A stretch of DNA of 64,000 nucleotides. Origin: an uncultured Prevotellaceae bacterium. Its GTDB lineage: Bacteria > Bacteroidota > Bacteroidia > Bacteroidales > Bacteroidaceae. The position numbers and the translations under genes were made by a program. The notes beneath the pieces are model-generated. The model searched no databases. It was not told the DNA's origin and saw only the letters and a list, made by a program, of their open reading frames with translations. The stretch is from assembly GCA_947169115.1 (NCBI GenBank), contig CAMVOK010000011.1, positions 1 through 64,000 on the forward strand, written 5' to 3'. Positions 43,402-53,500 of the stretch are shown here, piece by piece; the stretch's first letter is position 1; every line of letters starts with the position of its first letter.

Positions 43402-46038
43402 TCATTTGATGTAAACTTTTTTGATGGTTCCGTTATTCGTTTTTACAATGTTGATACCCTTCTTGAGGCTTGTGGCACGTACACCGTCTATGGTATATAC
43501 TTCGGTGATGGTGTCGTTGGCCATGCCGATGCCGTTGATGGCTGTTTCTTCGTCGAAATCAAAAGCCAATGCCTTGACATTGTAAGCCTGTTCCTTGATG
43601 TAGGCTCGGAATGGGTTGACTGTCGGCTTGGTGCTGCCTACCAGATAGAAAGCAACGCCCTCGCCCAGAGTGTGGTTTTGCAGGACATAGCTGCTTTCAA
43701 CGGCAGTCATTGCCGTGTAGGTGCCGATAAGTTCGCCATTGGTGAAGGTTGTACCAGCAGAAACGACGGGGACTTCGGTGTTTGCTCCGCGATAGTTACC
43801 TGAAGCCTTAACAACTACTGGGCTGTTAGCGGGAATCGTGGAAACAGATGTTCCGCGTATCTTGCCCTCAATGAGGTTGATGCCCTTGTCGAGGGTGTAT
43901 GCATTGCCGGGCAGTGACGATGCCGTAAATGGCAATATGAGAGTGGCACAGGAACCTCCTGCCAATTCGCCGCTTCCCATCGTATATTTGGCATCCGTAG
44001 CCACAAAAGCCGTTGGATTGACAAACGGATGACCGCAGACGAGTTCCAGATTTGCACAGACATTATTGATGATGACGTTCTTCGAGGCGGTCACCTGTCC
44101 TGTTTGTGCAAAGACAAGTCCGTTGGGATTTGTGAAGGTTACGGTTGCGCCTGATAGGGTGGCTGCCGTGGTGTTGGCAACGGGTACGTCGTCGGTCAGT
44201 ACGATGGTAGGTGCGGTGGCAAATTCACCCATGTAGCGGTGTACGCCATCCTTCACAAAGTCCACACTCTGGCCAATGTAGAGCAGATGCATCTCGCCAC
44301 AATCAGCCTCACGACCAACGTTTACATTTGAGAGGCTGATGCTGATGGTCTTGGCTTCGTTTGCTACAGACTGATAGAAGAATATGTCGTTGTAGCCCCA
44401 TCCGTTGCCGATGTTGTTGCTACCCGTCATTCGACCACGTGTGGTCGTACTTTCGCTGCCAATACTGATGGTGGCGTAAGCCGCATCGCTCACGGGACGT
44501 ACGATGGTGCGCAATAGGTAGGCTCCTGTGTTGGGGATGGTCACCGACTGCGAGCGGGCAGCACCGCTTTCGTGGTTCTGTGTAAAGTAAGTGCGGCTGC
44601 TACCGTCGTAGTAGGTGCCTGTGCCCATGGTGCGACCGCTGCCAGGCCAAGCGTCGTTGGCGGTGCACTCCCAATTGCCGATGATACCTACGGTCACGTC
44701 AACAGGGTGTGTCATACTGGCGTTTGCCCACTGGTAAACGGGATAGTTCTCTGTAAGGTAGTCAACTGCTGTTTGTAGCTCATTTACTGTATTGCTCTCG
44801 CTATAGGTAGCGTAAAGATTGTAGTGGGTGGTATAGTCAGAGGCATCAACCACGTCGTTGTAGGGAGCGCAGGAAGCCAACAGACTTTCCAGCTGTGCCA
44901 AAAGACCGGCCTTGTCTGTGACGGGACCTAAGTAATAGAGTTCCACATTATCGACATTTGCCCAGTTGTGTGTCTGGCTAGTAATGGTATTAAAGGCAAT
45001 CTTGACTGTGCCTGTGGATTCCACGAAGTCCAGGGTGCGCCACATCCATCCTGCCACACCGTTTCCGTCGGTGGTTTCCTTTCCGTCTTGTAGGATATTA
45101 CCTCCACTGGCTCCATTGCCGAGGAAAGCTTCGGATGCTGTGTCGTTGGCTTTGAGGGTTACGGTGCATTGGTTCGAAGACTGTATGGCGGCGCGCAGAC
45201 GGAATTTACCTGTGGGCAGTCCTGTAATCGTCTGGCTCATTTCGAGGTTGAAGTCGTTCCATCCCCACTGGCTCGGTTCGAAGAATCCGGCTGCACCGTC
45301 GAATGTTCCTGTACCGCTGTTGCGTCCAGTACCACCTCCCATAGTCCAGCCGTTCGTGTTCCTGACCGCATTGGGGTTGGTGATTTTGTAGGTGAGATTG
45401 GCGGGTCTCGACTCAGAAGCATTGCCAATCCAGTTTACGTCTGCACGCTGTATGGCATAAATCTGGAAATGTCCAACGTTGTTGCCAGTCTTGTTGGCTG
45501 CCACTTCACGCCCATTGAGGAATGCGGCATCTACCCAAGGACCGATGTATCCAGCATCAGGATATTTCCCGTTTTGTATAGTCCAGGAACCATCGGCGTA
45601 GGCTATCGTCCAGTTGTACCAGCTCGCATCACCTCCACCGTTGTCATGTGTACGGCAATACCAACCTGCATTCCATTCGGTTTGTTGGTAATAAGTGGGT
45701 TCAGTGGCATTTTTGATGGACCATCCACCGCTGCTGTTTGTGGAGATTTCCCAAAGCAAGAGTGGGTTCATGGCTGCATCCTCGCTGGTGCGATATACCA
45801 TGGTTTTGTAGGCATTGTCAGTGCTCTGTTCCGGCCCATCGCCAAAAGATAGCATGAGGTCTTGCGTATTGTCAACAAAGACAAAATAGTAGTTGTCAAG
45901 GTCACTGGGGAGTGACGTGATTTTTGTCCATCCGTTTGCAGTTGTCAGTAGCGATGTGTCGGCTACCGCCTCGGAGGGCAGGAAAACACCTGTTACGAGG
46001 AATAAGGTCATGATGGCCTTCGTGAGTAATTTCTTCAT
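43402..46038 (-). CDS. Large secreted protein of unknown function with sorting-type tail
   Basis: An 878-residue protein with signal peptide MKKLLTKAIMTLFLVTGVFL-PSEAVA. No enzyme motif was found. The N-terminal part has a lectin-like unit (SDLDNYYFVFVDNTQDLMLS... WSIKNATEPTYYQQ). Two jelly-roll-like modules follow (WGWNDFNLEMSQTITGLPTG, FRLRAAIQSSNQCTVTLKAN; SQSVTIPNTGAYLLRTIVRP), then a beta-rich region. The end is ITEVYTIDGVRATSLKKGIN, IVKTNNGTIKKVYIK, a variant of the tail. It heads the run with the small peptide, PI-PLC lipoprotein and FISUMP protein. Probably binds glycans at the cell surface. Confidence 0.6.
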   Translation of the reverse strand: MKKLLTKAIMTLFLVTGVFLPSEAVADTSLLTTANGWTKITSLPSDLDNYYFVFVDNTQDLMLSFGDGPEQSTDNAYKTMVYRTSEDAAMNPLLLWEISTNSSGGWSIKNATEPTYYQQTEWNAGWYCRTHDNGGGDASWYNWTIAYADGSWTIQNGKYPDAGYIGPWVDAAFLNGREVAANKTGNNVGHFQIYAIQRADVNWIGNASESRPANLTYKITNPNAVRNTNGWTMGGGTGRNSGTGTFDGAAGFFEPSQWGWNDFNLEMSQTITGLPTGKFRLRAAIQSSNQCTVTLKANDTASEAFLGNGASGGNILQDGKETTDGNGVAGWMWRTLDFVESTGTVKIAFNTITSQTHNWANVDNVELYYLGPVTDKAGLLAQLESLLASCAPYNDVVDASDYTTHYNLYATYSESNTVNELQTAVDYLTENYPVYQWANASMTHPVDVTVGIIGNWECTANDAWPGSGRTMGTGTYYDGSSRTYFTQNHESGAARSQSVTIPNTGAYLLRTIVRPVSDAAYATISIGSESTTTRGRMTGSNNIGNGWGYNDIFFYQSVANEAKTISISLSNVNVGREADCGEMHLLYIGQSVDFVKDGVHRYMGEFATAPTIVLTDDVPVANTTAATLSGATVTFTNPNGLVFAQTGQVTASKNVIINNVCANLELVCGHPFVNPTAFVATDAKYTMGSGELAGGSCATLILPFTASSLPGNAYTLDKGINLIEGKIRGTSVSTIPANSPVVVKASGNYRGANTEVPVVSAGTTFTNGELIGTYTAMTAVESSYVLQNHTLGEGVAFYLVGSTKPTVNPFRAYIKEQAYNVKALAFDFDEETAINGIGMANDTITEVYTIDGVRATSLKKGINIVKTNNGTIKKVYIK

Positions 46039-46090
46039 TTTTGTAGTTAAAAAGTATGTGTTTTTTAGTCTTTTCCCAAATTTGTGGGCA

Positions 46091-46098
46091 CAAAGGTA
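46091..46098 (-). promoter_or_regulatory. -7 box of the four-gene run ending at 40385
   Basis: TACCTTTG on the minus strand, 53 bp before the ATG at 46038. No clear -33 TTTG. Confidence 0.5.
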
Positions 46099-46179
46099 CG
46101 AAAAGAAATTAAAAATGGAAAGTGAAAAAATGAAAAATATTACTCTGTAAATCCGTCATAAGGACGTCGGGCTTTCGGT

Positions 46180-46289
46180 AACCTTATGACCAAGCCTCGT
46201 CAACCTTATGACCAAGCTTCGTCAACCTTATGACCAAGCTTCGTCAACCTTATGACGGAGCCTCGTCAACCTTATGACTAAACGGGGGT
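46180..46289. repeat. Five tandem 22-bp repeats
   Basis: Four good units (46180-46201, 46202-46223, 46224-46245, 46246-46267) and a diverged fifth, of AACCTTATGACCAAGCTTCG TC. An inverted partial copy (GTCATAAGG) stands at 46155 and CCTTATGGC at 46292. No spacers. The unit length is the same as in the array at 21213, the sequence different. Confidence 0.88.
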
Positions 46290-46406
46290 GTCCTTATGGC
46301 AGTTGAATCCTCCAAATCCAGTAGTTTTTTGAGAGCCAAAAGGTGAGTTTGAGCCTACTCTTTTGTTTTTGTGGATAAAAATGCTGAGTAATTAAAATAG
46401 TTTCAC

Positions 46407-46414
46407 TATCTTTG
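46407..46414 (+). promoter_or_regulatory. -7 box probably belonging to the GH20-GH33 gene, now cut off by the IS
   Basis: TATCTTTG. Without the IS it would lie about 63 bp upstream of the ATG at 47506; with the IS the distance exceeds 1.09 kb. The region 46290-46400 between the 22-bp repeats and this box shows nothing else. Confidence 0.55.
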
Positions 46415-46465
46415 GACGCAATATTGTCTATATATATAAAAAAGGTATAGGAAAATACAATAATA

Positions 46466-47493
46466 ACCCGTTGGCGGAATTAAATAGTTAGTAAGATGTA
46501 CTATGAAAAGTTGCACATATCACAGATTTTTAGTAACTTAGAGTGCTCAATCTTTAAGTTATACGACCTCGTTATGTGCAACTTGTACACAAAATTCGTC
46601 AATTTTCTGGAGATATGGAAGAAATTCTCCGAAGATTTAGTCACGGAGTCTGGAAATGTTCGCCGTCCTGGCCCTGTGCCACGTTTCTCTGATTTGGAAG
46701 TCATCGCTTTGAGCATGGCAGCCGAGGCTGAGGAGATAGACAGTGAGAACTGGCTGTTTGAAGCGAAGCTGAAGGAGTGCCGTTCGTCCATTCCCAACCT
46801 TATCTCCCGCCGTCAGTTCAATGACCGCCGCAAGTCTGTTAGCGGTCTTTGTGAGCAGATACGCAGTCGCATTGCCAACCGTATCGATGGTGGCGAGGAT
46901 TACTTCTGTATAGACTCAAAACCAATAGAAGTATGCCGTGTGGCTCGCGGTAAGAGATGTAAGATGGGACGCACTGGCGATTTCCACAAAGCCCCAGACT
47001 TTGGTTACTGTGCATCCCAAGGCAGTTACTTCTTCGGATATAAACTTCACGCACTCTGTGGCTTAAGCGGTGTCATACATTCATACGACCTGTCCAAGGC
47101 GAGTGTTCACGACATCAAGTATCTGAATGACATCAAGCCGCTTTACCACGATTGTAGCATATTTGGAGACAAAGGATATATCGGAGCGGAAATCCAGCTT
47201 GACCTCTTCGAGACGGCAAACATTAGGCTTGAGTGTCCCTACAGGCTTAATCAAAAGAACTGGAAGCCGACCTTCATTCCTTTTGCAAAGGCAAGGAAAA
47301 GAGTTGAAACGCTCTTCTCACAATTAACTGACCAGTTCCTCGTCATCAGGAACTACGCCAAAGAAACCTGCGGTCTTTTTGCCCGAATAGTGGGTAAAGT
47401 CAGTGCGATGACCGCCCTACAATACATCAATTACATTAACAACAAACCCATAGGCAGGATTAAGTACGCACTGATTTAATTCCGCCAACGGGT
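46466..47493 (+). mobile_element. IS982-family insertion sequence, 1,028 bp
   Basis: The ends are perfect 20-bp inverted repeats, ACCCGTTGGCGGAATTAAAT at 46466-46485 and its complement at 47474-47493. They are flanked by 7-bp direct repeats AATAATA (46459-46465 and 47494-47500), a target-site duplication. The element carries one intact transposase gene. Structure and ends look undamaged, which suggests a recent, possibly still mobile copy. Confidence 0.93.
46574..47479 (+). CDS. IS982-family transposase
   Basis: A 301-residue DDE transposase from ATG 46574 (MCNLYTKFVNFLEIWKKFSE). The catalytic triad is seen in FCIDSKPIEVC (first Asp), SIFGDKGYIG (second Asp) and KARKRVETLFSQL (Glu). The reading frame opens 26 codons earlier but the N-terminus of the family begins at NLYTKF. 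The stop lies 14 bp before the right end of the element, typical of compact IS982 elements. No frameshift or stop is present. Confidence 0.93.
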   Translation: MCNLYTKFVNFLEIWKKFSEDLVTESGNVRRPGPVPRFSDLEVIALSMAAEAEEIDSENWLFEAKLKECRSSIPNLISRRQFNDRRKSVSGLCEQIRSRIANRIDGGEDYFCIDSKPIEVCRVARGKRCKMGRTGDFHKAPDFGYCASQGSYFFGYKLHALCGLSGVIHSYDLSKASVHDIKYLNDIKPLYHDCSIFGDKGYIGAEIQLDLFETANIRLECPYRLNQKNWKPTFIPFAKARKRVETLFSQLTDQFLVIRNYAKETCGLFARIVGKVSAMTALQYINYINNKPIGRIKYALI

Positions 47494-47505
47494 AATAATA
47501 TTACT

Positions 47506-50500
47506 ATGAATAAGACATCGATTAGGTCATTCTATGTAATGACACTGATGCTGTTCTTTATAGGAATGGGCATCGCCAAAGCATCCACGGCAACCTCCCT
47601 TCTCATGCCAAAACCGCATGAGCTGACGGAGAATGGAGCCAGTTTTGATTTGAATCGTACTGTGAGCCTCGACGACCCAACGGGTTCTTCCTTGTTGGCT
47701 TCGCTTTTCACTACGGGCAGTGGGACGGCATCCGTCACGGTGAATATCGTGAGTGCAGCAACACTGGGTACCTTTGATTACACGTTGGCTGGCTTTGACA
47801 ATGAGGGCTATAAACTCAATGTCACGACAAACGACATTACCATCACTGCCGCTTCAAAGACGGGTGTCATACGTGCAGCCCAGACCCTAATGCAGTTGAA
47901 GGCTGCCACCGACGGTGCCTATATTCCAGGTGTGGAGATAACCGACTACCCAGCTTTCAAATTGCGTGGCTATATGCACGATGTAGGACGTTCGTTCATC
48001 TCCTTTGCCGAACTGAAGAAGGAGATTGACTTGCTTTCCCGTTTCAAGGTGAATGTCTTCCACTGGCACCTGACCGACAACCAGGGCTTCCGCTTCGAAA
48101 GTCAGCAGTATCCGCAGTTGAATCAGGCTTCAAACATGACTCGCTTTGCTGGCAGTTACTACACGCAGGCCCAGTGTACGGAACTGGAGGCATACGCCGC
48201 CGAACGTGGTGTTATCGTGATTCCCGAAATTGATATGCCCGGTCACTCTACGGCTTTCACCAATGCCATGGGCTTTACCATGAGCAGTGACGATGGTAAG
48301 GCTGCCTTGAAGGTGCTGTTGGGTGAATTGGCTTCGGCCTTCCCCTTGGCCCCCTACATCCACATGGGTGCCGACGAGGCCGGAACTACGGCAGCCTTCG
48401 TCAACGAGATGTCGCAGTACATCAAGGAAACGTTGGGACGCAAGTGCATTGTATGGAACCCCATCAGTGGTGTGACCATCAACACGACCAACCTTCCTTA
48501 CATCGACATGACCGAGATGTGGAGTACCAGCGGTACGAAAATCACGGGGCTGCCTAACATCGATTGCCGATACAACTACATCAACCACTTCGATGTCTTT
48601 GCCGACCTCGTGGGCATCTACAAGAGTAATGTCTATTATGCTTCGCAGGGGAGTGCGGAGGTGGCTGGAGCTATCACTGCTATCTGGAACGACCGCAAGA
48701 CGGCTACGGAAACAGATATTATCAGCCAGAATGGTCTCTACGCCAATGCCCTGGCTACAGCCGAACGTGGTTGGATGGGCGGTGGTAACCAATACATAGA
48801 AGTAGGTGGAACCACCCTACCCAATAGTGGAACTGAGTTTGAGGAATTTGTTGATTGGGAACGACGTTTCCTGCACTATAAGGATACGTGGCTGGCTGGT
48901 GAACCTATTCCATACGTGAAGCAGACCAATGTGAAGTGGCGCATTACGCAGCCCTTCCCCAACGGGGGTACGGCATCTGCCGTCTTTCCTCCCGAACAAT
49001 CCACCGATGAGGTGCTGCCTGATGAGTTTACCTACAACAATGCCACTTATACGACCAGCATGGCTACGGGAGCAGGCATCTATCTGCGTCATGTGTGGGG
49101 AACAACCGTACCCGCTTTCTTCTCTTCACCAACGCTGAATACTACGGCATACGCCTGGACTTACGTCTATTCGCCTACGGCGCAGACAGCCGGTGCGCTC
49201 ATTGAATTCCAGAACTATAGTCGCTCGGAGAACGACAAAGCCCCTGATGCCGGTAATTGGGATCGCAAGGGGTCACGCATCTGGGTGAATGGTACGGAAG
49301 TGACTCCTCCCACCTGGACGAACAGTGGCGTGAGCATCAATAGCGAGGTGGATCTTGGTAACGAGAACTTCCCCGCACGCGCTCCTATTAGTATCTCGCT
49401 GCAGCAAGGATGGAACAAGGTGTTCCTAAAACTGCCCTACGTGAATGCCAGCAACATCCGTCTGAACAAATGGATGTTCACTTTTGTGCTTACCGATGCT
49501 GCGGGTCGGAATGCTCTTGACAATATTGTCTATTCGCCCATTCAGAGTCTGGACGAGAATGTAGAAGGCGTGGTGGCTTTGATTGGTGAAGTAAAGAGTT
49601 ATGTCAATGAGATGTGCGGTACAGCCATTGGCTACTATCCCGTGAGTCTGGCTTCTACACTTATGGCCAAGGTGTCAGAAATAGAGGCGACCCTACAATC
49701 GGTTCTCACGGCCCAGCAGCGTACGGCCCAGGAGACAGAACTGCAGACAGCATTCGACACTTTTAAGTCGAGTCTCAGCAGCCAACAGATCAATCAACCA
49801 CTGGTTAGCACCAGTACCACCACTCATTACTACACGTTATGTACGCCACTGCGTGGCACACGCTATGTCACGGCCACGGGTACAAGTTCCGAGCTGGGTG
49901 GCACATCCGCACTGTCTGACCTCTCATACTGGAAATTTGTAGAACGTACTGATGGCACTTTTGACATCGTGAATGGTCTCAATGGCAGTTACATTGCTCC
50001 AAATAGCACGAACAATTCAGCGTTGATGACTCAGACCTCACAGCCCTCGGCAGGTTGGACGGTTGGCAAGGCAGCCACGGCAGGCTATGTCAGTATCACT
50101 TCTGGTACCTGCCAGTTCAACCAGACCAACAAGTCCAGTTCGGTACTCTCTGGCGGTTACCGGGTTTTCAACTGGGGGGATGGCACCAACACTACCGACA
50201 CCGGTTGCCAATACCTGATTGAAGAGGTGGATGTGAATCTGGATGAGGAAGAAGAGTCTGATGGGACAAAAGTACTTAACGTAGGTAGTCAGGTGACGAG
50301 TGAATCTGACATTACAAGTGGTAAAGTTTATATTCTGAAAACCGGAGCAGACCGTTACATTACGGACAACGGAACAAATTATGATGTGCCAAATAGTGCC
50401 AATTCTGCCACGGAAGCAAGCGCATATTACCTGATATCGAACGGAGACGGTACGTGGAAAATAAAGAACTATTATACCGGAAAGTACTGGGGCGTACCTG

Positions 50501-53500
50501 TGTACAATACTGCTTTGACATCCGTTGCCGAGGCATCAGCCGGTGCATGGTCGCTAAACTTCAGTTCGGGAGTTGCCTACCCATCGTGTCCCGATGCTAA
50601 TACTACTGTGCGTGGTATCGATCGTTCGAGTGGAAAAGTATGGGGCTGGTCAACGGGAACCAACAATAACCATAAGGTGTATATCTATGAGGTGCCTTTG
50701 TCCTCCACAGCGGCATTCGAAGCCTTTGGCGATAAGGAATTTGCAGTGGCTTCTGAACCAGTCGCTACTGTTTCTAAGGGAACGTGGTATGTGATGTCAC
50801 AGCGTTCCCGTACTACCTATCTTTTTGAAGATGTTTCGACCCACACCTTGAAGCATACGCAGACAAAGCCTAGTGGACTGGCTACAGCAAATGCTAACTA
50901 TTTGGTACGTCTGGTAACGGGTAGCGATGGGAATTATTACATACAGAACGGTTTAGGCAACTACATGGGTCAGATTACGGCCAGCACCAATGTTCCTACC
51001 ACAGCACTGAAAGAACAACAGCATGTTGTGGCCAAGATAGGCGCTACCAGTGGACATTACTATGTACAATGTGCTTCGAACAATGTGTTGCTTGATGCTA
51101 ACGATTTTTCTCAAGGCGATCCTTCAACTGTGGTGGGATGGGGTACGACAGTTCCAACTGCTACAGGAGGGAATAACGACTGGGCGTTTTATCCCGTCAC
51201 ATTTGCCGAACCTTGGACACCCACAGCCTCAGAAGTATATACCATTAACAATCCTTTGACAAACCGTGGTGCCATGATGTACAACGGTAGCAGCGATTAC
51301 GTTTGGTCGAGCGGGAAAAGTGGCACCTTCGATGCCTCGGACAACAACTGTCTATGGGTGATTTATCCTACGGCTACCGATGGTCAATATTACCTTTATA
51401 ATGTAGGGGCTGCTAAGTTTGCGATACCTAGCGGTACGGCCAGTGAAGCTTCATGGGTGTTTTCATCGGATGCCGTGGCTGTGACCCTCATTCTTCAGAA
51501 CGACGGAACCTATAAGATAAAGACAGCTGTAACCGACACATACGCCGCTGTCAGCAACAGTAAAGCTGGTCCTATCATCAATTACAACGATGAGGGTGGC
51601 AACTTTGTGATTACTCAAGTTGAGAACGCTGACCAAAGTGTGGCCGTAAGTGCAGCTTTGGGTAAACTGGTGGATAACGTGACTCCACTTTCCGCTGTAC
51701 CCGCTGCTGGTACGGATGGGTGGTATGTCATCCGCATAAAGACACATGGTACGTATGCCGACAAGTACGTATATCCTGCCAATCCGGAAATTACGTATAA
51801 CAGTACTGCCTATGCCCTTACGTTTGATCATGGCTGCAACATACGTCCTGCCATTGACGACGTTACCTATTACACTCGCATCTTTAGAGAGGAAGGCACG
51901 GTCTATTGGCAGATGCCCAATGGAAAGTACCTGTATGGAAATAATAGCAAGTTCCCCGTCCCGACGTTCACCCAATCGTCGTTCTCAATGGACTATACTG
52001 CAGACAAGGGTTTCCGCATGTGGGGCAGCAGTCGCTATGCCGTGCCTTATCTGCTCGGCAGTCAGTATTTCATTGGCGAGACATCGAATTCGGGAAATGC
52101 CTACTATGACATCTACCCCGTTAATCTTGACGAGGCAGGTCTTGTTGCCTGGCAGGTTGTTGTCGCCAACGCCGGTAATGGCACCCAACTGACCTGTACG
52201 CGCAGCGATGTGTGCGGTCAGACCTCGGTATATAACGGAGGCTGGTTCTTCCTTCCCTCGGGTGTTACGCCGGCAACCACGGACTTTGAGATGGAAGGCA
52301 TGGTGGGTACCCCTGCCGTAGATACTGATGCCAAAACCGTGACGGTAACTTACAATCCCGCGGTATGCCTGTTGCCAGACGATGTCACTATAATCCAGGG
52401 CAACCAGACCACGGGTAAGGGCAACACGATGCAGCCCCTTTTGCGGATAAAGGCAACCCCGTTTGCCGCTTGCACCCCGACCCAGTTCAGCATTACCCTG
52501 ACGGGAGCCGACCAGCTCGATAAGGTGGCCGTCTATACCACCGCCATAGACGAGATTATGGCAGAAGGAGCCAATCCCCAGAAGATAGGCGAGATGGCAG
52601 CCTCAGAGGGAACGTTGTCCATTGATGTGAACGCAGCCGAGCAGGGAGCCAACGCCAGCCTCTATTATTGGGTTGTGGCAGACGTGAAGAGCACGGCCAC
52701 CGAATGGGCTGCCGTGGATGCCAGCATTCAGGGCATCGCCTATTCCAATGCCAGCGGTTCGGATGTCTGTGACCTTACAGCCAAAGGCGATCCTGATGGC
52801 GAGATGCGAATCTACAAGCAGCAGACAGCCCTGTGGACCCCCAGTCATGCCAATACCACATACTATCGTATCCCAACCATCCTGAATACCGGGACTAACG
52901 GCATCGTGGCACTGACGGACTATCGACACGGCCATCCCTATGACCTGGGCAAGAATGCCAACAACGGCTCCGGGGCTCATGTGATAGACGTGGTGGCACG
53001 CCGCAGTACCGACGGCGGCCTGACGTGGGAACCGGAAGTGACGGTTGCAGCCGGCGACGGCGTGAATGCTGCTACCTACGGTTTTGGCGACCCCGCCATC
53101 GTGGCCGATGCCGACGGCACCCTCCACTGTCTCATGGCAGCCGGCAGTGCCAGCTATGCCAGCGGTATGCTGCACATGGGCTACTCGAAGAGTACCGACA
53201 ACGGGGCTTCGTGGTCAGCCGTGACAGACATATACTCCAGCATAGACAAGGGAGGTCTGGAGATCGCCTCGGCCTTCACCACGGGCGGTAAGGGTGTGAC
53301 CTTCCCGAACGGACGCATGGCTTTTGCCTTCCTGGGCAAGGTGGGTGGAACCACCAACATCTATCCTCTATACTCAGACGACAAAGGCGCAACGTGGCAT
53401 GTACAGCCCACGGTGGCATACGGCGGCGGTGACGAGTCGAAGTTCGAGATTATGAATGACAATTCACTCCTGCTCTCCGTGCGCAAGGGCAGCTACAACG

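Noticed and set aside
46180..46289. CRISPR array
   Set aside because: 22-bp units abut directly without spacers; simple tandem repeat.
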